From the NCBI GenBank assembly GCA_001730095.1, contig MDLF01000074.1, positions 310,001 through 374,000 of the forward strand: a DNA stretch of 64,000 bases. The letters are read 5' to 3'. Shown here one piece after another: positions 50,431 through 59,662 of the stretch. The translations under genes were made by a program, and so were the position numbers. Every line of letters starts with the position of its first letter. Position 1 is the first letter of the stretch. A model generated the notes under the pieces. It did not search any database and had not been told where the DNA came from. It was given only the letters and a program-made list of their open reading frames with translations. Source of the DNA: Rhodobacteraceae bacterium (ex Bugula neritina AB1). GTDB lineage: Bacteria; Pseudomonadota; Alphaproteobacteria; Rhodobacterales; Rhodobacteraceae.

Positions 50431-51597
50431 TTACGTCTGGGGCAGCCGCTCCAGAACCGCTCGGGCAGCCCGCAATCCGGGTGCTTCGCCGCCAAGCCCC
50501 AGACGATCCATGGTCAATGCCATCGCCTCATGCTGGGCCCTTGGCGCAGCGGCCAAATTCTTCAGTTCAGCCGCGATCTTCGCAGGTGTGCAGTCCGGCC
50601 CCAGGCATTCCGGCACCACCCGGGTATCACTCACCAGGTTGACCAGCGTGACCGTGTCGATCAGCGCCATGCGCTTCATGATCTGCCAGGTCAGCCATTG
50701 GAACCTATAGGCAATCACCATCGGCGTGGCAGAGGCCGCCAGTTCCAGCGACACGGTGCCAGAGGCTGCCAAGGCAAGATCCGCCGAGGCAAAGGCCGCC
50801 CGCTTATGGGCCTTGGCAAGCGGAGGATCAAACCGGTTCGGGTCCAGCAGAACAGTGGCCTCTGGCCAATCCTGCATAGCGTCCCGCACCGCATCCGCAA
50901 CTGGTGCTGCCGCGGGAACGGCAATCCGGTAATCCGGGTGGGACCGGCAAAACTGTTGCAGCGCCGCACCGAAAACCGGCGCCAGGCGCGCAACTTCCGA
51001 ACGGCGCGAGCCGGGCAAAGCCAACACAAAAGGCGCATCGCCCAGCTGGAATTCGGCCCGAAAGGCTGCAATCTCTGCTTCCGACGCCTGAGGTTCGGCC
51101 ACGACCGGATGACCAACAAAGTCACAGTCCATGCCTGCGGCTTCCATAAGGGGCGGCTCAAACGGCAGCAGTGCCAGGACATGGTCAATAACTTGCGCCA
51201 TCTTGCCTGCCCGTTTAGGACGCCAGGCCCAGACGGAAGGCGCCACATAATGCACCGTGCGGATGTTGCTGTGTTCCTTCACCTGCCGTGCCACGCGCAA
51301 GGAAAAGTCCGGGCTGTCGATGGTGATCAGCACATCGGGCCTGGTCTCCAGCACCGCCGCAGAAGTTTCCCGAATCCGCCGTTTCAGGTGCCGGTACTTG
51401 GGCAGCACTTCGGCCAGCCCCATCACCGACAGCTCATCCATGGGAAAGCGGGACACCAGCCCCTGCTCCGCCATCAGCGCGCCGCCAATACCGTCGAACT
51501 GCACCCCGGGTGCCAGCTGTTTCAGCCCCGCCATCAAAGCTCCGCCCAGCCGGTCGCCCGAAGGCTCGCCGGCCAGAATGAAGACCCGAAGGCTCAT
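50431..51597 (-). CDS. lpxB: Lipid-A-disaccharide synthase
   Basis: LpxB joins UDP-diacylglucosamine and lipid X into the lipid A disaccharide at the inner face of the membrane. The 388-aa GT19 protein has the N-terminal RVFILAGEPSGDRLGGALM, DGIGGALMAEQGL, DSPDFSLRVA, HYVAPSVWAWRPKRAGKM and LPGSRRSEVARL. It is the last gene of the envelope cluster; its start overlaps the lpxI stop by 4 nt. Confidence 0.96.
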   Translation of the reverse strand: MSLRVFILAGEPSGDRLGGALMAGLKQLAPGVQFDGIGGALMAEQGLVSRFPMDELSVMGLAEVLPKYRHLKRRIRETSAAVLETRPDVLITIDSPDFSLRVARQVKEHSNIRTVHYVAPSVWAWRPKRAGKMAQVIDHVLALLPFEPPLMEAAGMDCDFVGHPVVAEPQASEAEIAAFRAEFQLGDAPFVLALPGSRRSEVARLAPVFGAALQQFCRSHPDYRIAVPAAAPVADAVRDAMQDWPEATVLLDPNRFDPPLAKAHKRAAFASADLALAASGTVSLELAASATPMVIAYRFQWLTWQIMKRMALIDTVTLVNLVSDTRVVPECLGPDCTPAKIAAELKNLAAAPRAQHEAMALTMDRLGLGGEAPGLRAARAVLERLPQT

Positions 51598-52382
51598 GCC
51601 TCGCGCAGCCAGAGAAACAGACCCAGCCGGTCACAGGCCGCTATCACCGCATCCTGATCCAGCACGATGACGCCGCCGGCCTCCAGCACGATGCCGGACA
51701 GGCCCGCCGCGGCAGTGGCCTCAACCGTATCAACACCAATCGCCGGCAGATCAGCCCGGCGGTCCTGCGCCGGTTTCGGCGCCTTGAACAACAAGCCTCC
51801 CTGCCCGTCCGGGCGCTGCTGCAGCGAGGCCAGCATCCAGTCGGTGCCAAAGAGGTTCTCGACCGCAATCGCCTGCTGTTTGCGCACGGCGCAGGACTGG
51901 CCGATGTCAGCCACAGACATCGCTGCAACAATTTCCGCACCGCGATCCGCATCTGCCTTGTCCAGCTCACCCGGCTGAACCCTGGTCGGCACGCCCTCTG
52001 CCATCAGCAGGCCTGGTGCCACGTCATGGGCGGCGCGGACAGCAAAACCGGCCTGTTCAATAATTCCCATAACCGCCCGCAATGCGCCGTCATCGCCGGC
52101 CGCCAAGGCGGTTTGCAGCACCGGCACCAATGGCATGGTGGCCGCATCAATGGCCGAAGGATCAATCTGCGGGCGGCGCACTGCACCCGCCAGGCAAATC
52201 TCTGTGACCTCTGCGGCTTTCAGCCGCTCCAGAAAGCTGCCAAGCTGTTCAAGGCGAAAGGTGATCTCGGGATCGACCATATCCGGTTCAGCGCCTGCCA
52301 TCGCGCAGATCAACGGACGGCCCGGCGCATGCGCGGCCACTTCAGCCGGCAGCGCGCCGGTTCCTGCAATCACTGCCAGCAT
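51594..52382 (-). CDS. lpxI: UDP-2,3-diacylglucosamine pyrophosphatase LpxI
   Basis: LpxI cleaves UDP-2,3-diacylglucosamine to lipid X and UMP. It is the alphaproteobacterial replacement for LpxH. The 262-aa protein is of the DUF1009 type: LAVIAGTGALPAEVAAHAPG at the N-terminus, FLERLKAAEVTEICLAGAVR in the middle, and DLPAIGVDTVEATAAAGLSG near the end. It lies between lpxA and lpxB, the usual place, 4 nt after the lpxA stop. Confidence 0.93.
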   Translation of the reverse strand: MLAVIAGTGALPAEVAAHAPGRPLICAMAGAEPDMVDPEITFRLEQLGSFLERLKAAEVTEICLAGAVRRPQIDPSAIDAATMPLVPVLQTALAAGDDGALRAVMGIIEQAGFAVRAAHDVAPGLLMAEGVPTRVQPGELDKADADRGAEIVAAMSVADIGQSCAVRKQQAIAVENLFGTDWMLASLQQRPDGQGGLLFKAPKPAQDRRADLPAIGVDTVEATAAAGLSGIVLEAGGVIVLDQDAVIAACDRLGLFLWLREA

Positions 52383-52386
52383 CGCA

Positions 52387-53172
52387 TCAACCTCCGGGCG
52401 TCAGGAAGGAACGGTCGCTGCCACCGGTGATAAAGGCGACAATCCGTTGAACATATTCGCTATCGGTCTCATCCCCCAGCCGCTTGGCCCGTTCCTGGAA
52501 CGTGCCTTCGCCCTGGGCCAGCATCTGAAACGCTGCCCGCAGTGCGGTGATGTCGCTGCGGGCCACCCCGCGCCGCTTGAGCCCCACAAGGTTCAAACCG
52601 TCCAGCTCACCGCGCTGCGCCTGCACCAGACCATAGGGAATCACATCATTGGTCACCATTGTGACGGCACCGATGATGGCCCCCTTGCCAATCCGCACCC
52701 ATTGATGAATGCCGGAAAGGCCGCCGATGATCACGTCATCCTCCAGCACGCAATGGCCCGCCACCGCTGCCGAGTTCACCACGATCACCCGATCGCCGAC
52801 CTGCGCGTCATGGGCAATGTGGCAGCCCGCCATGAACAACCCATCATCACCGATGCGGGTCACCCCGCCGCCGCCTTCGGTACCGGCATTCACCGTCACA
52901 TGCTCGCGGATGCGGTTGCGCTTGCCGATCACGGTCTTGCATTTCTCGCCCTTGAACTTCAGATCCTGCGGGATCTCGCCCAGCACGGCAAAAGGGAACA
53001 CCACAGTTTCGTCGCCGATTTCAGTATCGCCGGTGACAACCACATGGGACTTCAGAACAACACCGTCCCCCAGCACTGTCTCGGCGCCTACCACGCAGAA
53101 AGGACCGATCTCGCAGTCCTTTCCTAGCTTGGCCCCGTCTTCGATCACAGCACTGGGATGGATGTTGCTCAT
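52387..53172 (-). CDS. lpxA: UDP-N-acetylglucosamine acyltransferase LpxA
   Basis: LpxA adds the first acyl chain to UDP-GlcNAc, starting lipid A synthesis. The 261-aa protein is a left-handed beta-helix with hexapeptide repeats (IHPSAVIEDGAKLGKDCEIG, GDNTEIG-like GDTEIGDETVVFPFAVLG), the catalytic His expected in FMAGCHIAHDAQVG, and the C-terminal LNLVGLKRRGVARSD. I chose ATG 53172 (MSNIHPSAVIEDG); the longer frame would overlap fabZ. The gap to fabZ is 1 nt. Confidence 0.95.
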   Translation of the reverse strand: MSNIHPSAVIEDGAKLGKDCEIGPFCVVGAETVLGDGVVLKSHVVVTGDTEIGDETVVFPFAVLGEIPQDLKFKGEKCKTVIGKRNRIREHVTVNAGTEGGGGVTRIGDDGLFMAGCHIAHDAQVGDRVIVVNSAAVAGHCVLEDDVIIGGLSGIHQWVRIGKGAIIGAVTMVTNDVIPYGLVQAQRGELDGLNLVGLKRRGVARSDITALRAAFQMLAQGEGTFQERAKRLGDETDSEYVQRIVAFITGGSDRSFLTPGG

Positions 53173-53173
53173 G

Positions 53174-53644
53174 TCAGCCAGCCTCGCTTTGACGGTCAAC
53201 CATGGCAGTGAATTCAGCCTCGGCAGCCACTTCCCCGTCCACGGTCGCGCGCCCCAGGAATTTGAAGATCTTGCCGCCCGGCTTGCCGCGCAGGGTTTCC
53301 ACATGCATCTCCAGCACATCGCCCGGCACCACCTTGCGGCGGAATTTGCACTTGTCGATGCTCATGAAATAAATCAGCAGATCACTGTCGATCATATCAA
53401 TACCGACGCCCAGCATGACGCCTGCGGTTTGCGCCATTGCCTCGACAATGGTAACGCCGGGCATGATCGGAGTACCGGGGAAATGGCCCTGGAAATGCGG
53501 TTCGTTCATGGTGACATTCTTGATACCGCGAGAGGACTTGTAGCCGTCGATATCGACCACCTTGTCGACCAGCAGGAACGGATAACGGTGCGGCAGGATC
53601 CGCTGGATCAGTTGAATGTCAGCGCTTTGCAGCTCAGTGGTCAT
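53174..53644 (-). CDS. fabZ: 3-hydroxyacyl-ACP dehydratase FabZ
   Basis: FabZ dehydrates 3-hydroxyacyl-ACP in fatty-acid elongation. It competes with the lipid A pathway for hydroxyacyl-ACP, so its clustering with lpxA makes sense. The 156-aa hotdog protein has [13 protein letters not shown], the catalytic His in [13 protein letters not shown] and the Glu in [13 protein letters not shown]. Between ompH and fabZ most proteobacteria have lpxD; here there is only a 75-nt gap. Confidence 0.96.
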   Translation of the reverse strand: MTTELQSADIQLIQRILPHRYPFLLVDKVVDIDGYKSSRGIKNVTMNEPHFQGHFPGTPIMPGVTIVEAMAQTAGVMLGVGIDMIDSDLLIYFMSIDKCKFRRKVVPGDVLEMHVETLRGKPGGKIFKFLGRATVDGEVAAEAEFTAMVDRQSEAG

Positions 53645-53719
53645 GCTTGGGTTCCCATTTGCGTCAAGAATACTGCGCTGTCCCTAGCAAGTGGACAGCC
53701 TTTGGGCAAGCGCGCGCCC

Positions 53720-54325
53720 TCAGCGCTCGCTCTCGTCATCTGTGGCACCATCGCCCAGAACGGCGTCGATCCGGGCAATCGCCAAAGAGGTAATATCCGC
53801 CGCTTCGGCACTTAGAAAGACAGAGGAGTGGTCAAGGATTGCCCCGGCTCCGGCTTCACGCATGATTTGCTGCAGCACCGGCAAAGACGTCTTGAGGAAC
53901 GCGTGCCGGGCATCCTCTCCCATTTGGGTGATCTCGCGCAGCTTCTGGTCCTGACGGCGGCGGGTCTCCTGCACTTTCTGATCAAAAGCATCGGCCAGAG
54001 CCCGGAAAGCATCTGGTTCCATCGCGCTGCGCCGCTCGGTCAGATCCAGCTCTTCGCTGCGCAGCTCCGCCTCGATCCGGCGGTTCTCCGCAGTCAGAAC
54101 CGCGCCTTCGGCCTCGATTTCGCGTTCCACCCGCCGACCAAAGGCGCTTTCAGAGAACAGCCGTTCCGGCTGCACCGTAAGAATGCCGCTCTGCGGCAGC
54201 CCCAGCTGAAGTTCAGCCCCGCCGTTTAATGCGGCTTCCTGTGCGCGGCCCCAGACAGTGGCTCCAAAAGACAACGCCAGCGAAAGCCCCAGCGTTGCCC
54301 AAATACGGAGCGCCCGCTGCCGCAC
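53720..54325 (-). CDS. OmpH/Skp-family periplasmic chaperone
   Basis: The 201-aa protein has a signal peptide (ALRIWATLGLSLALSFGATV, cleavage probably after GRAQ or nearby) and the OmpH pattern: ILTVQPERLFSESAFGRRVE, then a long charged coiled coil (EGAVLTAENRRIEAELRSEE, FDQKVQETRRRQDQKLREIT), and a terminal beta/alpha part. Skp-like chaperones hold unfolded outer-membrane proteins for BamA, whose gene is 4 nt upstream. Confidence 0.9.
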   Translation of the reverse strand: MRQRALRIWATLGLSLALSFGATVWGRAQEAALNGGAELQLGLPQSGILTVQPERLFSESAFGRRVEREIEAEGAVLTAENRRIEAELRSEELDLTERRSAMEPDAFRALADAFDQKVQETRRRQDQKLREITQMGEDARHAFLKTSLPVLQQIMREAGAGAILDHSSVFLSAEAADITSLAIARIDAVLGDGATDDESER

Positions 54326-54329
54326 CAGA

Positions 54330-56717
54330 TCAGAACCTCGCCTGCAAGGTCAGGTCAAAGCTCTGTTCCTCGTCAAAGTCCTCTTTCTGGAGAGCCTTGG
54401 AGAAATTGAACCGAAGCGGGCCGAAGCCGGTGGTCCAAAGCAGAGAGACGCCAACGACATGGCGGAAGGATCTGTTGCGGCCGACAATACTTGCCCCTGC
54501 GGTATCTACATTCTGCAGCCCCCACAAACCGCCTACGTCGTAGAATATGCCGCCACGCATACCCAGTTCTTCCGGCAGGCCAAGCGGGAACTCCGCATCA
54601 AATCGCGCAACTGCATAGTAGTTGCCGCCCAGGAAATCATTGTACGGACCATTGGGACCGCCAGCGGATTGATCCCGCGGGCCGATACCGCCCGGTTCAA
54701 ACCCGCGCATAATGGACGGCGTTAGAACAAAACGGTCGATCGACCGGCTGTTTCCACTGCCTTCCCACTGGAATGCCCCTGCTTCCAGTGTCGCGCGAAT
54801 GGTCACTTCCTCATTCCAGATCTGTTTCTGAGCGACAATTTTCGTGATTGCTTTGATATACTCGGAGTCGCCTCCCAGACCGGCATAGTCAGCACCGACT
54901 TCGACCAGGAAACCAGCGGTCGGGTCAAGCCCGGTCAGCCGGCTGTCATAGCGATAGGTAAAGCCAATAGCACTGGCCGACTGTTCGCCCTGCGCGATTT
55001 CGCTGCGCACGACTGGACCAGCCAGATTCTGATTGATGTCGTCATCGTCAAACAGCATCTCATCCGCATCCCAAGTATAGCGGATCTGCAGCGATGTATC
55101 TTCGCCGGTGTCAAACGTCAGCGCCGGCTGGAAAAAGACCCGCTTGGTCCGATACTCCGAGAAGCTCGAGTCGGTTTCATTCAGGCCCAAGTCCAGATCG
55201 AACCGCAGCTTGCGGCCCAGCAGATAGGGTTCGGTAAAGCCCAGCACATAGGAATCAGACTCTGTCGCCGTTGCGATGTTCAGCGACAGGCGCTGGCCGC
55301 GACCCAGGAAGTTGTTTTCCGTCAAGCCGATGCTGAGGCCGAAACCGTCGGTCACCGAGTAGGCACCGCCCAGGTTCAGCGAGCCAGTTGGCTGTTCTGC
55401 GACATCCACATCGACAATCACCTGGTCAGAAGAACTGCCCTCGCGGGTTTCCACATCCGCGTTGGCAAAGAACCCCAGGGCGCGGATGCGCTCTGCGCTG
55501 TTGCGGATCGAGCGAGGATTGAAGGGATCACCTTCCACAGACTGGAACTGCTGGCGGACAACCCGGTCCAGTGTGGTGGTGTTGCCTTCGATATCAATGC
55601 GTTCGACAAAAATGCGCGGGCCGCGCGTCAGAACAAATTCGATATCCAAGGTCAGATCGCGGTCATTTCTGGTGACCCGCGGTTCCACCCGAAGAAAGTC
55701 GATCTCGCTGCGGACGGCCAGCCCTTCCATCCGGTCGATTGCATTTTCGACCAGAGTCGGCGTGTAGGTAACACCCGGCTTGATTTTCAGCGTGGACGCG
55801 AACTCATCGGCATCGGCCTCCGGCATTTCGCTGGTGACCGTGATATTGCCGAACTTGAACTGCTGGCCTTCGGTCACATCGACCACCAGGAACACCGCGT
55901 CGCGTTCCTCAGTCACTTCCGCATTGCTGCTGTTCACCCGGAAATCGACATAGCCGCGCGACAGATAGAAATCACGCAGCACCTGCTTGTCGAACTCCAG
56001 CCTGTCCTCGATCAGCGTATCAGAACGGATGAAGCCACGCAGCAGGCCGGCCTGCTTGGTTTCCAGCACCCGGCGCAGACGGCGATCCGAGTAAACCCGG
56101 TTGCCGGTGAACGACACCCGCTCCACTTCGACCGTGTCGCCTTCGGAAATCTCAAAGACCAGATCGACGCGGTTGTTGTTGCGACGGATGATCCGCGGCG
56201 TAACACGCGAGGCCAAGCGCCCCTGGATACTATAGGCTTCGGCGATTGCCGCTGCATCGCGTTCGGCCTGGGTCGGGTTGAACACCCGGCGCGGCGCAGA
56301 TTCGACAATCTGGTCCAGCGCGTCGTCCTTGAGCCGGCGATTGCCCTCAAAGCTGATTTGGTTGATGGTCGGAAATTCCGTGACTTTGATCACCAGAGTG
56401 TTGCCACGCGGCACGATTTCCACTGTTTCAAATACGCCACTGTCAAGAATGCGCTGATAGGCATCATTCAGCTCACCGGCGCTGACCGACTGGCCACGTT
56501 CGATACCCGTGTAGGCAACAACAGTGGATGTCTGGATGCGCTGGTTGCCCTCAACCTGCACAGAATTGAAGCGATAGCTTTGCGCTTCGGCAGACATCGG
56601 CACAAGCGCGTAACCCAGTGCAACTGCCAGAGAAATGGCAGAAACTTTCCGGTACAAGATGTTGATGCCCGACTTGCGCTCGACACAGGACTTGCCTGTG
56701 ATTTTCCCCCAAACCAT
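54330..56717 (-). CDS. bamA: Outer-membrane protein assembly factor BamA
   Basis: BamA is the essential beta-barrel insertase. The 795-aa protein has a signal peptide (about 25-46, SAISLAVALGYALVPMSAEA), five POTRA domains (for example FNSVQVEGNQRIQTSTVVAY, RIFVERIDIEGNTTTLDRVV) and the C-terminal 16-stranded barrel with FLGGNYYAVARFDAEFPLGL and RMRGGIFYDVGG-like LGMRGGIFYDVGGLWGLQN. The last residues LTLQARF end in Phe, the barrel signal. It is followed by ompH after 4 nt. Confidence 0.97.
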   Translation of the reverse strand: MVWGKITGKSCVERKSGINILYRKVSAISLAVALGYALVPMSAEAQSYRFNSVQVEGNQRIQTSTVVAYTGIERGQSVSAGELNDAYQRILDSGVFETVEIVPRGNTLVIKVTEFPTINQISFEGNRRLKDDALDQIVESAPRRVFNPTQAERDAAAIAEAYSIQGRLASRVTPRIIRRNNNRVDLVFEISEGDTVEVERVSFTGNRVYSDRRLRRVLETKQAGLLRGFIRSDTLIEDRLEFDKQVLRDFYLSRGYVDFRVNSSNAEVTEERDAVFLVVDVTEGQQFKFGNITVTSEMPEADADEFASTLKIKPGVTYTPTLVENAIDRMEGLAVRSEIDFLRVEPRVTRNDRDLTLDIEFVLTRGPRIFVERIDIEGNTTTLDRVVRQQFQSVEGDPFNPRSIRNSAERIRALGFFANADVETREGSSSDQVIVDVDVAEQPTGSLNLGGAYSVTDGFGLSIGLTENNFLGRGQRLSLNIATATESDSYVLGFTEPYLLGRKLRFDLDLGLNETDSSFSEYRTKRVFFQPALTFDTGEDTSLQIRYTWDADEMLFDDDDINQNLAGPVVRSEIAQGEQSASAIGFTYRYDSRLTGLDPTAGFLVEVGADYAGLGGDSEYIKAITKIVAQKQIWNEEVTIRATLEAGAFQWEGSGNSRSIDRFVLTPSIMRGFEPGGIGPRDQSAGGPNGPYNDFLGGNYYAVARFDAEFPLGLPEELGMRGGIFYDVGGLWGLQNVDTAGASIVGRNRSFRHVVGVSLLWTTGFGPLRFNFSKALQKEDFDEEQSFDLTLQARF

Positions 56718-56788
56718 TTTTCAGAACCCGATTTTTATAGCAGCTTTGCGACGTGCGTACCGGGTTTGAATGCGGTTGTCAAAACCAA

Positions 56789-56971
56789 CTAATGCGCGGT
56801 CAGAGGGCAAATTGCGCAGCTGGCCGTTGCGCTGCTTTCAGGAATCACGAGCATGGCAAGCCACCCGGCCGCCCCAAGCGCACCCAGAATAAGAAATATA
56901 GTCAGCGCCCGGTCCCAATTCAGTTGAACGAGCAGGCCAAATCCACGGCATGAACGTGAGAGTGTGTGCAT
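56789..56971 (-). CDS. Possible small membrane protein between rseP and bamA
   Basis: In the 402-nt rseP-bamA gap, a 60-codon minus-strand frame from ATG 56971 reads LLVQLNWDRALTIFLILGAL followed by GAAGWLAMLVIPESSATASC, with one clear hydrophobic helix. TGGGGA lies about six bases before the ATG. Its orientation matches the cluster. The rest of the gap shows no gene. Codon context is plausible, but I recognise no family. Confidence 0.4.
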   Translation of the reverse strand: MHTLSRSCRGFGLLVQLNWDRALTIFLILGALGAAGWLAMLVIPESSATASCAICPLTAH

Positions 56972-57119
56972 CCGAAATCCCCAGGTCTCCATCCGCAGAC
57001 CACGCGCATGATGCGCAACGCCTGCAGGTTGAGGAAAAGTTAACAGGGAAATATGTCAGCACTTGGGCGGCACTATGGCCGCCCTTTGTCAGTGGCTTTG
57101 CCGGTCGTTCTCAGCAGAC

Positions 57120-58469
57120 TCAGCAGAACAGGTCATTGCCAAGAGCAAACACCATCAACGACAGAACCACGGCAATGCCCAAAGTCATCAGCACCCTAAC
57201 CGCCCGGTCGCTGGGCGGACGGCCTGCCACAGCCTCATAGGCATAAAACATCAGATGGCCGCCATCCAGCGCAGGCACGGGAAACAGGTTCAGCAGGCCG
57301 ACAGCAGTTGACAGAACCGCAATGAATCGAATGAAGCTCTCTGCCCCTTGGCTGGCCATCGCACCAGAGGTCTCGGCGATACCGATCGGGCCCGACAGGT
57401 TGCAGGTGCTGATAGCGCCGGTGATCATGTGCTTCAAGCCGGACAGCGACGTCTCCACCACGGCCCAGACCTGGTAACTGCCTGCGGCAAGTGCCTCGCC
57501 GAAACCCACAGCTTCGGTCGCCGGTTCAAACGCCAGCCCGCCAACAATGCCGATCCGCCACCGGGTGGCAAAACCGCCGTCCGGCTGCGGTTCATCCGTG
57601 CGCCGTGGCGCCAGCGCCATTTCGACGTTTTCACCGTTACGCCAGACATCCAGCACCAGAACTTTGCCGTCCGCGGCCTCAACCAGGTCCTTCAGCTGTT
57701 CAAAGGACACCAGCGGGGTGCCGTCAACTGCAACAATCACGTCTTCCGGCTGCAGTCCGGCATCCGCCGCCGCACTGCGCGGCACCACCGCATGCACATG
57801 GGGCGGGTACAAAAACGGACCCTCGACCATAATTTCTTGGCCTTTGCGGCGCACAGCATAAGCCATCGGCTGTTGCTGCGGCAGCGCCTGGCGGAACGCC
57901 TCCCATGCGTCGCCGTCTTCATAGTTCGGCACCGGCACACCGCCAGCAGTGATCAGCTCATCCCCCTGCTGCAGACCGTTCTCCAGCCCAGGCACAGGCG
58001 CCAGCGCACCAATGGTCAGAGGTTCACGCATGTTGCCCTGCAACAGGACAGCTGCGGTGAAAATGATCGCCGACATGACAAAATTGAACACCGGTCCCGC
58101 TACAACCGTCGCGGCTCTTGCCCACAAGGGCGCGCCATGCATGGTCCGGCGCAGGGCTGCGGGGTCTGCCGCGACAGCTTCCATCGCCTGCGCGTCCTTG
58201 CCAGACGCCGCATCGGCGTCGCCGAGGAATTTCACAAAGCCACCAAAAGGCAGCGCCGCCACCTGCCAGCGGGTGCCGTGCTTGTCCACCCGACTCCACA
58301 GCACAGGACCAAAGCCCAGCGAGAACACCTCGGCATGAATGCCGGACCAGCGCCCGACGATGTAATGGCCGTACTCATGCACCGCCACGATCACCGACAG
58401 GGCGACGATAAAGCTGGCGATGGTGTACAGAAAACCGCTGAACTGCGGAATAAATGAAAGTACGTCCAA
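57120..58469 (-). CDS. rseP: Site-2 membrane protease RseP
   Basis: RseP is an inner-membrane zinc metalloprotease that cuts anti-sigma factors and leftover signal peptides. The 449-aa protein has the active-site HExxH in VIVAVHEYGHYIVGRW, periplasmic PDZ-like domains (PRSAAADAGLQPEDVIVAVD), and the third zinc ligand region NLFPVPALDGGHLMFY. It lies between dxr and bamA, as in most proteobacteria, and starts 4 nt after the dxr stop. Confidence 0.95.
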   Translation of the reverse strand: MDVLSFIPQFSGFLYTIASFIVALSVIVAVHEYGHYIVGRWSGIHAEVFSLGFGPVLWSRVDKHGTRWQVAALPFGGFVKFLGDADAASGKDAQAMEAVAADPAALRRTMHGAPLWARAATVVAGPVFNFVMSAIIFTAAVLLQGNMREPLTIGALAPVPGLENGLQQGDELITAGGVPVPNYEDGDAWEAFRQALPQQQPMAYAVRRKGQEIMVEGPFLYPPHVHAVVPRSAAADAGLQPEDVIVAVDGTPLVSFEQLKDLVEAADGKVLVLDVWRNGENVEMALAPRRTDEPQPDGGFATRWRIGIVGGLAFEPATEAVGFGEALAAGSYQVWAVVETSLSGLKHMITGAISTCNLSGPIGIAETSGAMASQGAESFIRFIAVLSTAVGLLNLFPVPALDGGHLMFYAYEAVAGRPPSDRAVRVLMTLGIAVVLSLMVFALGNDLFC

Positions 58470-58473
58470 AATC

Positions 58474-59646
58474 TTACCCTATGCGTTCTTGCGCGGCACG
58501 CGCCGCCTCTTGACGGGCGACATGGTCAACCCGGGTCACGTTATCAAGTGTCATTGCGGCATCAATGAGGTCACATGTCGCCTCGATCCGCTCTAGCACC
58601 GCCGCTGTTACTTCAGCCATATCGGTGAACCGGATGCGGCCTGCAATGAATTCGTCCAGCGCCTGCTCCTTGGCGGCATTAAAGGCCGCCCCCATCAGAC
58701 CGCCCCGCTCCATCACCTCATAGGCCTGGCGCAGCGCCGGATAGCGGGCCGGATCCGCGGCGCGGAAATTCAGCTGGCCAATCCGCGCGAGGTCAAGCCG
58801 TTCCACCGGCAAATCCCGACGCTGGGGCCAGTGCAGCGCGTAGCCGATGGCATGGCGCATATCCGCCGCGCCCAGATGCGCCATCAACGCACCATCATTG
58901 AAACCGACCAGCGCGTGAACCAGGGACTCAGGGTGCACCAGCACCTCGATCTGATCCGGGCGCACGCCAAAGTATTCCCGCGTTTCAATGACTTCCAGTG
59001 CCTTATTGAACATCGATGCGCTGTCGATGGTAATCCGCTGGCCCATGTTCCAATTGGGATGCGACGAGGCCTGGGCCAGGCTGGCTTGGGGCAGATCCTC
59101 CAGCGGCCAGTCCCGAAAGGCGCCACCGGACGCGGTGATGACAATCCGCTCGACTGCTTCGATATCCTCGCCCACCAGCCCCTGAAACACCGCTGAATGT
59201 TCACTGTCCACCGGCAGCAGCTGCGCGCCATGTTTTTCTGTGGTTCCAAGCAGCAGCTGTCCTGCACAGACCAGCGATTCCTTGTTGGCAAGCGCCAGCG
59301 TGGTGCCGTGCTTCAGGGCTTCCAGGCCAGGCGCCAGGCCGGCAGCGCCCACAATGGCCGACATGATCCAATCTGCAGGACGCGCAGCAGCCTCCACCAG
59401 CGCTGCCTGCCCTGCTGCGGCTTCAACACCAGTGCCGGCCAGCGCCGCGCGCAGATCCGGCAGCCGGTCCTCATAAGCCGTCACCGCAACATCGGCCCGC
59501 AGCTCGATGGCGTCTTCGGCAAGCCGCGCAATATTGGCGCCACCGGTCAACGCCACCACGTCATAACCCGTCGGCGCGCGGCGGATCAGATCGATGGTAT
59601 TCTGGCCAATCGAGCCCGTGGCGCCAAAAATCGAGACTTTCCGCAT
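58474..59646 (-). CDS. dxr: 1-deoxy-D-xylulose 5-phosphate reductoisomerase
   Basis: Dxr makes 2-C-methyl-D-erythritol 4-phosphate, the substrate of the IspD half of the IspDF enzyme encoded at 8986-10122. The 390-aa protein has the NADPH-binding N-terminus KVSIFGATGSIGQNTIDLIR, ALANKESLVCAGQLLL, LLPVDSEHSAVFQGL, TASGGAFRDWPLEDL and TIDSASMFNKALEVIE. I chose ATG 59646 (MRKVSIFGATG); the longer frame overlaps the cdsA end without similarity. Confidence 0.97.
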   Translation of the reverse strand: MRKVSIFGATGSIGQNTIDLIRRAPTGYDVVALTGGANIARLAEDAIELRADVAVTAYEDRLPDLRAALAGTGVEAAAGQAALVEAAARPADWIMSAIVGAAGLAPGLEALKHGTTLALANKESLVCAGQLLLGTTEKHGAQLLPVDSEHSAVFQGLVGEDIEAVERIVITASGGAFRDWPLEDLPQASLAQASSHPNWNMGQRITIDSASMFNKALEVIETREYFGVRPDQIEVLVHPESLVHALVGFNDGALMAHLGAADMRHAIGYALHWPQRRDLPVERLDLARIGQLNFRAADPARYPALRQAYEVMERGGLMGAAFNAAKEQALDEFIAGRIRFTDMAEVTAAVLERIEATCDLIDAAMTLDNVTRVDHVARQEAARAAQERIG

Positions 59647-59662
59647 AGTTTTCCCTGTCCGG

